Source: Flavobacterium aerium
Lineage (GTDB): Bacteria; Bacteroidota; Bacteroidia; Flavobacteriales; Flavobacteriaceae
Reading direction: 5' to 3'
Assembly: GCF_030766725.1 (NCBI RefSeq)
Contig: NZ_JARQWR010000003.1
Coordinates: forward strand, 1-64,000
Length of the DNA: 64,000 nt
The position numbers and the translations under genes were made by a program. Positions 46,828-56,624 of this stretch are shown one piece after another. The notes under the pieces were generated by a model. The model was not told the DNA's origin and did no database searches. It saw nothing but the letters and a program-made list of their open reading frames with translations. Positions within the stretch are counted from its first letter, which is position 1; every line of letters starts with the position of its first letter.

Positions 46828-48078
46828 TTAAACTTGAGCTACTTTTTTTGCTTGTCCAGTTTCTTTTAATAATAAACTAATTAGAATGGCTATTGCTATC
46901 CCACAAATCCAAAATAATCCAGCCTGTTGAAAATGCAGTGTTGTATCTTTTGCTGTTTTTAATGTTTCACCAAATAAATGGCTGAATATTGGACTAAGTA
47001 GTGTTGTTACACCAAAAGTAATAAAGTTGATGGCTCCGGTTGCGCTTCCTTTTACATTATCGGGATTTGCTTCTTTAATAATAGAATATGGAATCATTGC
47101 TGCTCCTGAGGCAACACCCAGAAAGAACATACTAAATTTTGGAGATAGTAAATCGGGTAAAAAGATTAACTGTGCTAAACTCAAAATCATCAATACAGCA
47201 CCTGCAATTAATACGGGTTTACGTTTGCCTATTTTATCGGTAATATATCCTAGAATAGGACAGCCAAAAACCCATCCAAAGGCTACCATTGCACTGGCTA
47301 TTGTTGCAGAATGAAAATCAAAGGCTCTGTCTTTTTGAAAAAATGCTACCGACCATGTCATGGCAAAAATTGTGGTTGGAGCAAACAATAAACCTGAAAT
47401 TAAACCACAAAACCACGATTGTGGATTGCTAAAAACAATTTTATATGGAATTAATAACCCTTGTTTTTTATCCGGTTGTTCCACTTTCTTTTCGGTTCTA
47501 TTTTTGGGTGTAATCCATAACAGTCCAATTGCTACTATAATTGTAACGATACCAGCACCCAACCAAAAGGTAGAAATATTCATTCCTTTTTCAATCCATG
47601 GTCCCACTATAAATTGTCCCGCAGATCCGCCCAACATTCCAAAGCATTGGGTAAATCCAATGGCTGTTGCTAGGGATTTCGCAGAGAAACCTTTACTAGC
47701 AAGATATACACAGCCTGGAAAAGCAAAAGCACATCCTGCTCCTTGCAATAATCGGCCTGCTGTACCTACAAATTGACTGGAAGCTATGAATAATAAACAG
47801 CCTATACCCAAAATTAAAGCGCCTACGAATAGAGAGTATTTTGCTCCAAAGCGGTCTAAGGCGATACCTGCAATTAAACTACACGTTGAATAGGTGTAAT
47901 AATAGGTTCCAACCATTGAAATTAATTCGATTTCGTTTACACCAAAATTCCCTGATAATTGTGGAATCATTACGGCTGGTGCAGATCGAATTACATAATC
48001 TAAGAAATAGAACAGTAATCCAAATACCCATGCGATAACATAGTATTTAGTATATGATTTATTCGCTGTACTATCCAT
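46828..48078 (-). CDS. MFS transporter, organic anion type
   Basis: The 416-residue protein has 12 predicted membrane segments. MFS loop motifs are GIALDRFGAKYSLFVGALI (loop 2-3) and GYITDKIGKRKPVLIAGA (loop 8-9). The FLDYVIRSAPAVMIPQLS start is typical of sugar-acid/oxalate-formate-like carriers. It follows poxB by 45 bases on the same strand, so it may supply or export the substrate or product of that enzyme (pyruvate, acetate). Direction and substrate are unknown. Confidence 0.85.
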   Translation of the reverse strand: MDSTANKSYTKYYVIAWVFGLLFYFLDYVIRSAPAVMIPQLSGNFGVNEIELISMVGTYYYTYSTCSLIAGIALDRFGAKYSLFVGALILGIGCLLFIASSQFVGTAGRLLQGAGCAFAFPGCVYLASKGFSAKSLATAIGFTQCFGMLGGSAGQFIVGPWIEKGMNISTFWLGAGIVTIIVAIGLLWITPKNRTEKKVEQPDKKQGLLIPYKIVFSNPQSWFCGLISGLLFAPTTIFAMTWSVAFFQKDRAFDFHSATIASAMVAFGWVFGCPILGYITDKIGKRKPVLIAGAVLMILSLAQLIFLPDLLSPKFSMFFLGVASGAAMIPYSIIKEANPDNVKGSATGAINFITFGVTTLLSPIFSHLFGETLKTAKDTTLHFQQAGLFWICGIAIAILISLLLKETGQAKKVAQV

Positions 48079-48123
48079 TCAATTGTTGTTTAAATGCTGA
48101 AATTTTATTTGTATCGGCATACA

Positions 48124-49860
48124 TTATAGTCCTTCTTTTAAATGTTTATAATTGGATTTTATGGTATCAAATACTTCTTCCATCTTACCACCTAGCATAA
48201 GCTTGGTCATCGATTTTGCCATGCCTACCATTTGCTCCCATTCTACTTTTGGTGGCATTGCCAACGCATTTGGGTTGGTAAAGATATTCAATAATACAGG
48301 CCCATCGTGTAATAAGGCCATACCAATTGCATCCATAACTTCTTCTGGTTTATGTACATTTACTCCTTTGAAACCCATAGCTTCTGCAATTAAACTAAAA
48401 TCAGGATTTACCATATCGGTTTCATTATCGGGTAAACCATTGACTTCCATTTCCAACTTCACCATTCCTAATGCCCGATTATTGAATACGATTATTTTTA
48501 TAGGGAGATTGTATTGCTTGATTGTTGCTAAATCACCTAATAACATGGAAATACCACCATCACCACACATTGCAATAACTTGTCTTTCTGGATGTGACAA
48601 TGCAGCTCCTATAGCCATAGGCATAGCATTTGCCATGGAACCATGATTGAAAGAACCCAACATTTTTCTGTGTCCAGTTCCTTTGATAAATCGGGCACCC
48701 CAAACGCAGGTCATTCCTGTATCGACAGTAAATATCGCATCTTTGGTAGCCAATCGATCTAAAATATGCGCAACATACTCGGGTTGAATCTTATCTTCTT
48801 CCCCATTATCCTTGATGTAGATTTGCATATTCTCCTTTACTTTTTCGTAGAATTTTAATTGAGAGGATAAAAAACTATCATCTGTTTTTTCATCAATTAA
48901 TGGTAATAGTGCTTCAATAGTATGAGTAATATCTCCGCAAAGGCCTAAATTCAATTTCGCTCTTCTTCCTAAACGTTCTGGACTGGTATCGATTTGGATG
49001 ATTTTATTTTTTGTAGGCATGAATTTATCATATGGAAAATCTGTTCCCAAGAGCAATACCAAATCTGAATCATGCATACTATGATAAGCAGAAGGTTGTC
49101 CTAATAAACCAGTCATTCCAATTTCGTAAGGATTGTTCGGTTGAATACTCATTTTCCCACGGAAAGAATATCCTACAGGTGCTTTTATATGTTGGGCTAA
49201 TTGTACCACTTCATCATGGGCATTCTCTGCTCCAATTCCGCAATAGATTGTAATCTTTTTGCTTTCATTTATGGCAGCGGCCAATACATCTAATTCTAAA
49301 TCGGAGGGTCTGATTACTGGGTTACAATTAAAATACTGATGTGATGTTGTACCTTCAACTGCTTCTAATTGGCTAACATCGCCGGGTAAACCTATAACTG
49401 CCACTCCTTTTTTACTTAAAGCATGTTGTATGGCTGTTTGTATAATACGAGGTGCCTGCTCGGCTGTCATAATCATTTGATTATAATAACTACAGTCATC
49501 AAAAAGTTTTATGGTGTTGGTCTCTTGAAAATAGTCCATCCCCATTTCATTGGTATTAATGGTAGAGGCTATGGCTAATAAAGGAACATGCGAGCGATGT
49601 GCATCATATAATCCGTTAATTAAATGTACGTGTCCAGGTCCACAACTTCCAGCACAAACTGCAAATCCATCTAATTCAGCTTCTGCTGCTGCTGCATACG
49701 CTCCAACTTCTTCATGGCGAACGTGTATCCACTTAATCTTTCCGCTTTTTCGTACTGCATCATTAAAATGATTTAGACTGTCACCTGTAACAGCATAAAC
49801 GCGCTTTACGCCTGCTTCAATCAGCATTTCTACCAATTGTTCCGCTACTATTTTGCTCAT
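48124..49860 (-). CDS. poxB: pyruvate dehydrogenase (quinone) / pyruvate oxidase
   Basis: The 578-residue protein matches E. coli PoxB (572) over its length: AGVKRVYAVTGDSLNHFND, HVRHEEVGAYAAAAEAELDG, CAGSCGPGHVHLINGLYDAH, and the TPP pyrophosphate segment GDGGISMLLGD ... FNNRALGM near residues 435-465. It decarboxylates pyruvate to acetate and CO2 with thiamine diphosphate and FAD, passing electrons to quinone at the inner membrane. The C-terminus does not show the clear amphipathic lipid-binding helix I would expect from E. coli. Upstream of an MFS gene in the same operon. Confidence 0.92.
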   Translation of the reverse strand: MSKIVAEQLVEMLIEAGVKRVYAVTGDSLNHFNDAVRKSGKIKWIHVRHEEVGAYAAAAEAELDGFAVCAGSCGPGHVHLINGLYDAHRSHVPLLAIASTINTNEMGMDYFQETNTIKLFDDCSYYNQMIMTAEQAPRIIQTAIQHALSKKGVAVIGLPGDVSQLEAVEGTTSHQYFNCNPVIRPSDLELDVLAAAINESKKITIYCGIGAENAHDEVVQLAQHIKAPVGYSFRGKMSIQPNNPYEIGMTGLLGQPSAYHSMHDSDLVLLLGTDFPYDKFMPTKNKIIQIDTSPERLGRRAKLNLGLCGDITHTIEALLPLIDEKTDDSFLSSQLKFYEKVKENMQIYIKDNGEEDKIQPEYVAHILDRLATKDAIFTVDTGMTCVWGARFIKGTGHRKMLGSFNHGSMANAMPMAIGAALSHPERQVIAMCGDGGISMLLGDLATIKQYNLPIKIIVFNNRALGMVKLEMEVNGLPDNETDMVNPDFSLIAEAMGFKGVNVHKPEEVMDAIGMALLHDGPVLLNIFTNPNALAMPPKVEWEQMVGMAKSMTKLMLGGKMEEVFDTIKSNYKHLKEGL

Positions 49861-50214
49861 AGATTATATTTTTACAATTAATAATCTATTAAATTACGGC
49901 TTTATCAAAAAAGCGACTCTTTATAAAATGTTAAATTACAAACAAGGAATCAAACACTTTCTGGCAACAAACTAATATAGAGCATAAACAAAAAAAAACA
50001 GCTTCTAATTTTCATTGCAAGTCGATTATTCTCATTTATATTTAGTGAAAATTTGAAAGAAAACGCCAAAAACAGAAACGCATGTAGGCTACATTACACT
50101 GATCTTAGATTCTGAAGACATTAGAATTGTACCTCTTACTGAAAATTATAAGGACAAAAAAAGCCCCAACAATAAACGTTGGGACTTCTTACTAAACAAA
50201 CTAAAAATACTTAT
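49861..50214. other. 354-base spacer, no supported gene
   Basis: Contains AT-rich sequence and the terminator of the phosphoesterase gene at 50159-50195. One short plus-strand stretch near 50078-50160 is open but has no start and no family resemblance; I do not call it. Confidence 0.6.
50159..50195 (-). terminator. terminator of the PAP-like gene
   Basis: GCCCCAACAA / CGTTGGGaC stem; on the minus strand it ends in T7, 20 bases after the stop. Confidence 0.85.
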
Positions 50215-52956
50215 CTACTTTACAATTAGCTTTGCTGTAAATAATTTTCGGGAATGTATTTTCAAAATATAAGTGCCCGTTGGTAAATCTTGTGTAATCA
50301 ATGAATATTTGTTGTTGTTCACATTTTTAGTAGCATACATCAACTTTCCTTCCATATTAAAAATTTCGATTTCATCAATTGGATAATCGGATTGAATGAA
50401 GGTCTGTTTATTATTATTTGTTGGATTTGGATAGACTTTTAACCCGTTGTCAATTTTGAAATCGTCTTTTCCTAAAGAGCTATCAATAACCTCAAATGAA
50501 ACACGATTTGAAACTTCATTATAGGAGTCATTCGTAAACATTACTAAAAAGTAATTTCCGACTTGTGTTGGTAAAGCGTCTCCTGTAAGTGTAGAAGTTC
50601 CTTCTGCCTGTCCATTAAAATAAGTATAACTTAATAACGGATCAATATTCGGATTATGTCCGGCTTGGTAAATTCCTAACCAATCTTTTACAATACCCGG
50701 AGCATCCGTCCATGAAGCAACTATTTGTTCTCCTAAATCATAAATAGGTTTATTAATCCATACGCTAGTAACAATATTTCCAATTTTAAAGAACACTTTA
50801 TTTCCAATAGCATTATAACCATCTTGTAAAAAATATTCAGCATAGTAATACCCTACTGGCAATGAATTGAAAGTTGCAGATCCAGCTGTTGTTGTTACAT
50901 ATTCGTAAGCCGTAGAACCAATTTGTCCTGGCTCATGCCCCATTTTATAAATTCCAATCCAATCTTTCACCATTTGTGGACCATTATTAAAAGAAACCAC
51001 AACTGGAGAACCTACTGCATATTCCTCTTGATTAGTACTCAATATAGGAAGCGGTCCTACATAGAAAAACTTTCGAGGTGCAATTTCTGTATAGCCACCA
51101 TTTGAAAATATAGCCGCAAAATATCGTCCTTTGTTTGCCAATCCATTAGCAAACGTAATAATACCACTCGTACTTCCCGTAGTATATTGCCAAGTTAACG
51201 AAGGAGTTGCTGAACCTGGTGTTTGTCCTTCCTTGTACAATCCAACCCATGTAGTAGCGCTTGCTGGGGCATCCGTATAATTTACTTTAATAGGAGCATT
51301 TTGAGCATAAGTCAATGCATCAGTAATAATTTCTGTATTAACGTTATTACTTCCTATAATTTTAAATGTTTTTACATCACTCCATGGTGACCATTCTAAA
51401 TTACGATCTCTATATCGTGCTTTAATAAAATAGTCTCCGTTAGGAATAGCATCTACTGCTAAAATAATTTTTGTGATATCGACACCTAGATTACGGTCAA
51501 CAGTAGAATCTTTTTGTGTACCATATTTCCCATATAAATTTTCATAATCACGGTATACCTCTTTGGTAATAATATCAAAATTGGCTGTTTTAGACAATAA
51601 AAATTGAGTGGTATTTAATAATTCTCCTGTCGTTGTTGTAAAAACCGATCCATTGATGGTTAGCGGTAATGTTTCGGTAGCGGCAAAAGTATTCTGAATT
51701 TCTGGCTTTTGTGGTGCTGCTTTGTCTTTATAACGGTGGAATGAATCCATTAATTGATTATTCTTCCACTTGTCCACACTTCCTATAGAATAGCTTTCTA
51801 TATCCATCTTTTTATTTACAACATCAATATCTACAATTTGATAAATCCAGTTACAAATTGTTTTCTGAACATCATCAAAATCTTGCTCTGATGACATTCC
51901 CCAATATTGATCCCAAGCTGTTCCTCCTGAAATAATATTATAATTTGGCGTGTTTTTTAACTGTCCTCTGTGGTATAAATGATGGTGTGCCCCAATATGC
52001 ATAGCATATTTTGAAGAGGTAGCCAATAAGGGAACGGCTGTATTTCTAACCCAAGTTGAAATATCCCCTACATATTGTTCTGCTTGATATGGTCTGTGGC
52101 TTAATGAAAATATCCATTCTACAGTAGGGTCATTATTTGCTGCTGTCACTACTTGCTGTAACCAGCTTGATTGTGCTGCTCCTGTATGTTCAGAACTTAA
52201 ACTGATGAACAATACATTTCCAGCTTGTTGTGCATAATAATTCTCTGTACCTGAAGAAATTCCTTTATAACTAATTTCATCTATATAAAAATGATCGTAA
52301 TACGATTGCATTCCTAATGTTCCATAGGTTTCATGATTTCCTACAGTCGTTTGAATTGGAATATTCCCAGAAAGCTTAATATTCTTTTTAAAATGAACAT
52401 GCTCGTAATGATCTAGTGTTCCAACATCTACTTGATCTCCTACCATAAAGGTCATTGCAATATTATCTTCTGGAGACAATGTTGCACCCCATTTTTCCTG
52501 TACCTTTCTTTTTGCTGCTGATACTAATGAATCATAGCGTGGAACTGCTTTTAGCTGGTTGTCTCCCATGATTAGAAAACGAATGTGCCCATCTGAAGTA
52601 GCTGCCTGTCCTGGTAATGGAAGTGTTTTGAATGAATAAACAGTGGATTGATTTGTACCCGTTTTAATTTTATAATAGTATTTGGTATTGGGTGTAAGAT
52701 TAATCAGTTTTACACTATGGTAAAAATAGTTTCCTGGATATCCTGAATCCGTAAAAACATTAGTATTTCCTGTAACTGTAACGGCTAAGTTACTTGCAGA
52801 AGTTCCATACTCTACAATTGATTCTGGATTACTGTCCGTTTTCCAATTGACATAAATTGAAGTAGGTGTTACGGTTTGTAAATAAGGATGTAAATCCTGT
52901 GCGTGTGACATGACACTCAGTAGTAAGAGCCATAATAAGTGGTACTGTTTTTTCAT
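50215..52956 (-). CDS. exported purple-acid-phosphatase-like metallophosphoesterase with T9SS sorting domain
   Basis: The protein has 913 residues: signal peptide 1-19; fibronectin-like N-terminal domain about 22-115; calcineurin-type phosphoesterase about 125-395; a linker domain to about 550; three tandem beta modules of about 90 residues each (about 553-830), each with a W-x-G-I/L-Y-x-x-G centre; T9SS type A sorting domain about 840-913 (KVYPNPTN). Metal ligands are Asp132 (MGDNQ), Asp174 and Asp177 (VGDQVD), Asn207-His208 (GNHET), His287 (SLSHRP) and His324-326 (GAHHHLYHRG). It releases phosphate from organic phosphates outside the cell. Divergent from a second exported phosphoesterase. 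Confidence 0.9.
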   Translation of the reverse strand: MKKQYHLLWLLLLSVMSHAQDLHPYLQTVTPTSIYVNWKTDSNPESIVEYGTSASNLAVTVTGNTNVFTDSGYPGNYFYHSVKLINLTPNTKYYYKIKTGTNQSTVYSFKTLPLPGQAATSDGHIRFLIMGDNQLKAVPRYDSLVSAAKRKVQEKWGATLSPEDNIAMTFMVGDQVDVGTLDHYEHVHFKKNIKLSGNIPIQTTVGNHETYGTLGMQSYYDHFYIDEISYKGISSGTENYYAQQAGNVLFISLSSEHTGAAQSSWLQQVVTAANNDPTVEWIFSLSHRPYQAEQYVGDISTWVRNTAVPLLATSSKYAMHIGAHHHLYHRGQLKNTPNYNIISGGTAWDQYWGMSSEQDFDDVQKTICNWIYQIVDIDVVNKKMDIESYSIGSVDKWKNNQLMDSFHRYKDKAAPQKPEIQNTFAATETLPLTINGSVFTTTTGELLNTTQFLLSKTANFDIITKEVYRDYENLYGKYGTQKDSTVDRNLGVDITKIILAVDAIPNGDYFIKARYRDRNLEWSPWSDVKTFKIIGSNNVNTEIITDALTYAQNAPIKVNYTDAPASATTWVGLYKEGQTPGSATPSLTWQYTTGSTSGIITFANGLANKGRYFAAIFSNGGYTEIAPRKFFYVGPLPILSTNQEEYAVGSPVVVSFNNGPQMVKDWIGIYKMGHEPGQIGSTAYEYVTTTAGSATFNSLPVGYYYAEYFLQDGYNAIGNKVFFKIGNIVTSVWINKPIYDLGEQIVASWTDAPGIVKDWLGIYQAGHNPNIDPLLSYTYFNGQAEGTSTLTGDALPTQVGNYFLVMFTNDSYNEVSNRVSFEVIDSSLGKDDFKIDNGLKVYPNPTNNNKQTFIQSDYPIDEIEIFNMEGKLMYATKNVNNNKYSLITQDLPTGTYILKIHSRKLFTAKLIVK

Positions 52957-53283
52957 TGTTGTTGTTGTTTGGTTAAAAATTAGGCAAAAGTATATTTGTT
53001 AAAATTTTAACACTTTAAAACAACGTTACGGTTTCTTTACATATTTTTATATTACTGTTAATCAAGTAAAGTTTAGTCCATTAAAATAATGTCCCCCATT
53101 ATTGGCTTCTTTTTACTTTATATTCTATTAATCACCTTATTTCGCTGCCTCTTAAAGTGTATTTGCAAGACTTAAAGATTGTACTGAGAATGTTTCAGTA
53201 ACTTTTTAGTAAACTAAGCATAACACAACTCGTAGGCACTGAGTATTTTAACAATTTTATCTTCGCAAACAAAAATCTATGCC
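52957..53283. promoter_or_regulatory. 327-base divergent spacer between two exported phosphoesterases
   Basis: No gene. A TATCTTCG box at 53259-53266, close to TAnnTTTG, is a likely -7 element for the plus-strand gene. I find no convincing shared operator, though co-control of both phosphatases by phosphate limitation would be logical. Confidence 0.4.
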
Positions 53284-55155
53284 ATGAAAAAAACACTACT
53301 TATTTTTACCTTTTTACTGTGTTTTGTGACTATACAAGCACAAGAAAATTCAACTGATTTATTCTTTACCCAAGGTTCTGAATGGAAATATTTAGACAAC
53401 GGATCTAATCAAGGAACTGCTTGGAGAGCTTCCAATTTTAATGATTCACAATGGGAAACTGGTTCCGGCCATTTTGGTTTTGGTGATGGTGATGAAGATA
53501 CTTTACTACAAAGCGGTTTTGTAACCTATTACTTTAGAAAAAAAGTGATGGTTGAAAATGTGGATGATTTAGAAACTATAATTTTTCATATTATACATGA
53601 CGACGGCGCAGTTGTATATGTGAATGGTGTTGAGGTTATTCGTTCCGAATTAATGCCACAAGGAGAAATCAATTATTTAACAGGTACTACTACATTTGTA
53701 CCGAATGATCAAGAAAATTCATTTTTCAGTTACCCCGTTAACAAGAGTTATTTTGTAAGTGGTGAGAATAGCATTGCTATCGAAATTCACAATCAAAAGC
53801 CTTCTAGTTCTGATGTTTCTTTTGATTGCAAAATTACGGCTAGTAATGAATCTGCATTTAATCCAGATGGTCCTTATGTGTTTTACAGAAACAATCAGGT
53901 GGAAGTAAAAACAATTACTTCCGAAGGACTAAACACACAATACTATGCTACAAAAAGTGAAGCTCAATTAACCATTAATCTACCGGATGAATTGGGGAGT
54001 TTTGCAGTATCATTAAAACCAACATTAACTACAGAACCTTACAGTTACACATTACCACAAAAATTCCTTGCAGTATCTGACATTGAAGGCGAAATGGCTG
54101 CATTTGTTATGTTATTAAAGGACTCAGGAGTTATTGATGCAAATTACAATTGGGCATTTGGTCAAGGGCATCTTTTTATTTCAGGTGATATGTTTGACCG
54201 AGGTAAATATGTTACAGAATCACTTTGGTTATTGTACAAATTAGAAAGTGAAGCTGAAACTGCTGGTGGAAAAGTTCATTTTGTATTGGGTAATCATGAT
54301 ATCATGAACATTATTGGCGATTTTAGATATGTAAATGCAAAGTATACTGCCAATGCTGCTCTAATGAGCGAAACATTATTGAGCCTTTATGCAGAAGATA
54401 CAGAGTTAGGAAGATGGATACGAACTAAGAATATTATTGAACAAGCAGAACAATTTGTTTTCCTACATGGCGGAATCAGTCCACAAGTAAAAGCACTTAA
54501 TTTAGGTTATTTACAATTGAATGACTGGGGACGTAGCTATATGGCTTCAGCAGGAAATTGCTTAACACAGGATTGTACAACAGTCAATAAAACTAATGGT
54601 TTATATTGGTACAGAGGTATGGCACAAGAAGCATTAACTCAACTAGAGGTAGATGGAATTCTGGAAGCTTTTGGTGCTGAAAAAATCGTTATTGGACATA
54701 CCATTTTTGATGAAATTACTTTACTATACAATGAAAAAGTAATTGCTATTGACTTAGCGCATGGTAAAAATTTTAAAAATGGTTTTATGAATGGTTTATA
54801 CTACGAAAACAATCAGATGTATGAATTTCATACGAATGGAGTTATAAAAAACTATAATCCATTAGGACAACCGATGACCTTAGGTGTTATTGAAGAAAGT
54901 CTAAATACTCCTTTAAAAGTATATCCTAATCCAGTACAGGAAAACTTTACTATTAAATGGGATTCTAATTTACTTTCTACAGAAAATGCACAAATTATTC
55001 TCTATGACCTTTCTGGTAAAATGATTTATAATAAGACCATCACTCCTTCTCTTAATGAAACAGTAATTGAAGCCAGTGCGTTACAAAAAGGAATTTATTC
55101 CTTACAAATCAACTTTAACGGACAAGTAGTTCATAAAAAACTGATTAAATCATAA
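53284..55155 (+). CDS. exported PPP-type metallophosphoesterase with jelly-roll and T9SS sorting domains
   Basis: In this 623-residue protein 1-20 is a signal peptide. Residues about 25-190 form a galactose-binding-like jelly roll (RASNFNDSQWETG, FGFGDGDEDT, HDDGAVVYVNGVEV, ENSIAIEIHNQ). Residues about 258-540 are a protein-phosphatase-like phosphoesterase: SDIEGE (Asp266, Glu268 in place of the usual His), GDMFDRG (302-307), GNHDIMN (337-), HGGISP and IGHTIFDE. Residues about 545-623 are a T9SS type A sorting domain (KVYPNPVQ). This resembles the Shewanella-like phosphatase group widespread in Bacteroidota. Substrate unknown; surface phosphate release is likely. Confidence 0.88.
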   Translation: MKKTLLIFTFLLCFVTIQAQENSTDLFFTQGSEWKYLDNGSNQGTAWRASNFNDSQWETGSGHFGFGDGDEDTLLQSGFVTYYFRKKVMVENVDDLETIIFHIIHDDGAVVYVNGVEVIRSELMPQGEINYLTGTTTFVPNDQENSFFSYPVNKSYFVSGENSIAIEIHNQKPSSSDVSFDCKITASNESAFNPDGPYVFYRNNQVEVKTITSEGLNTQYYATKSEAQLTINLPDELGSFAVSLKPTLTTEPYSYTLPQKFLAVSDIEGEMAAFVMLLKDSGVIDANYNWAFGQGHLFISGDMFDRGKYVTESLWLLYKLESEAETAGGKVHFVLGNHDIMNIIGDFRYVNAKYTANAALMSETLLSLYAEDTELGRWIRTKNIIEQAEQFVFLHGGISPQVKALNLGYLQLNDWGRSYMASAGNCLTQDCTTVNKTNGLYWYRGMAQEALTQLEVDGILEAFGAEKIVIGHTIFDEITLLYNEKVIAIDLAHGKNFKNGFMNGLYYENNQMYEFHTNGVIKNYNPLGQPMTLGVIEESLNTPLKVYPNPVQENFTIKWDSNLLSTENAQIILYDLSGKMIYNKTITPSLNETVIEASALQKGIYSLQINFNGQVVHKKLIKS

Positions 55156-55192
55156 GAAAAAAACTCCTCAGTTATGCTGAGGAGTTTTTTTT
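55155..55192. terminator. bidirectional terminator
   Basis: AAACTCCTCAG / CTGAGGAGTTT stem with A- and T-runs, between the convergent phosphoesterase and Ntn-amidase genes. Confidence 0.9.
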
Positions 55193-55195
55193 TAT

Positions 55196-56248
55196 TTACT
55201 GAACACCTGCAAAAGCAAATGCATTTGTATCTACAAATTTGTCGGCTGCGTTGCCACTATAAATCTCTTGATTCACAATACTTAACATTTTTACCTTTTC
55301 TTTTTCTCCAAAATTTAAATCTTTAAAATCTACCCAGAAAACATTTGGACTCAAAGTAGATTCAAAATAGTAGACTTTATTTTTATGGTCTGACACTGTT
55401 CTCCATCGTGTAGAAGAAATATTAGGCTGATCTTTTGTCGTAATTCCATACGGTACTGAGCAATTGCGAATAACACTAAATACACTCGCTACCGCTACAC
55501 GTGTATCATCTACTTTAGGAATTGCATTCACATAGAATGATGCTCTTACAAAACGGTCTGTTGCTTTATTAGTACCCGGAAGTGCCATAGTACCTGGTAT
55601 TTCATTCCAAAAAGCATTCAAAGCCAATTGCTTATCAAAAATCGGGGAATTTGTCATGACCTGATAGGCACTATCATGATGAATCATCAATTTTCCTTTT
55701 ACATATTCAAATATTGCACTATCACCGCTCGCATCAGAAATTGCTAAATGTACCGTTGCCGTTTTATCTGTACCTGGAATTTTAGTTGTTGCCAATGCAA
55801 ATTTCTCTTTTTCCAATTCAAGAACCGCTTCTTTTACTGTTGCAAAATTATCAAGGATATATTGTGCCCAAATTGATATACTAATACTAGGCTTTTTAGG
55901 ATTCCAATCTCCATATTCTGATTCTGCCAACCATAATAGATTGGCTACCAAACCTTTTTCGTTCATTCCATCACTTGTGGAAATATCAAAAGCTGAAGCT
56001 ATAAGACTTCCATATTTTGACTTCCATTTAATGGTTTTACCATTTACCTCACCATTACGATTAATGCCGCGAGGAAAAACCCATAAATTAGTTCCGATGT
56101 CTGTTGCCCAGTCCATAGAACGGGCTGTAAGAACAGTATTATTAGTTCCTGTGTAAACAAATCGGGTACAAGCATAATTGTTTACGGATGTTAATGTTCC
56201 TACCGTACAGAATAGAAACAGAAATAAAAAACCTTTAGTTTTACTCAT
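55196..56248 (-). CDS. exported linear amide C-N hydrolase (choloylglycine hydrolase family)
   Basis: The 350-residue protein has a signal peptide (1-26) whose removal exposes the Ntn nucleophile Cys27 (NNYACTRF). The spacing Cys27-Arg43-Asp46 (TARSMDW) equals that of bile-salt hydrolase Cys2-Arg18-Asp21. Further active-site residues are Asn97-ish in GMNEKGL, Asn200 (MTNSP) and Arg281/283 (STRWRTVSDH). The family covers bile-salt hydrolases, penicillin V acylases and homoserine-lactone acylases, as well as N-acyl amide hydrolases. Being exported in a Gram-negative suggests periplasmic acylase activity on an amide such as an N-acyl amino acid or signal molecule. Substrate unknown. Confidence 0.88.
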   Translation of the reverse strand: MSKTKGFLFLFLFCTVGTLTSVNNYACTRFVYTGTNNTVLTARSMDWATDIGTNLWVFPRGINRNGEVNGKTIKWKSKYGSLIASAFDISTSDGMNEKGLVANLLWLAESEYGDWNPKKPSISISIWAQYILDNFATVKEAVLELEKEKFALATTKIPGTDKTATVHLAISDASGDSAIFEYVKGKLMIHHDSAYQVMTNSPIFDKQLALNAFWNEIPGTMALPGTNKATDRFVRASFYVNAIPKVDDTRVAVASVFSVIRNCSVPYGITTKDQPNISSTRWRTVSDHKNKVYYFESTLSPNVFWVDFKDLNFGEKEKVKMLSIVNQEIYSGNAADKFVDTNAFAFAGVQ

Positions 56249-56624
56249 AATTTCAATATTTGGGGTTTATAATTAGGGGATTAAATTTGGAACATTCAGT
56301 TATATTCATAACTATTTTAATTACTTACACTAAGAAATAGGTCCATTAGGATGAAATTGTGGTATTCAAATGAATTATAATAATTACAATTCTTTGCTTT
56401 CATCTTATCCTGTAATTGATGCACAGGATTAATCGGAATTTGTTTTTGGAATTGTCAGTCTACTGAAATTGTGGTATTTCATAAATAACTGACTTACAGA
56501 ACTAAAGTTAGTTAAAATTTATAAACAATCAGGATTAAACACCAAATAATAGTATGATTTAATAACTTAAAATAAAATTATCAAATTAAAGTATCTTTCT
56601 TACCCGCAAAAAAAAGGCTAATCA
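56249..56624. promoter_or_regulatory. 376-base spacer with 15-bp direct repeats
   Basis: TGAAATTGTGGTATT occurs at 56352-56366 and again at 56464-56478, same orientation. An inverted repeat ATCCTG/CAGGAT lies between them (56407-56429). No gene seen. Likely control region of the minus-strand Ntn-amidase gene. Confidence 0.45.

Noticed and set aside
50078..50190. Plus-strand stretch near the end of the poxB/phosphatase spacer that reads as protein-like (THVGYITLILD...)
   Set aside because: No start codon, a stop just upstream, and no family resemblance; it also overlaps the terminator of the phosphatase gene.
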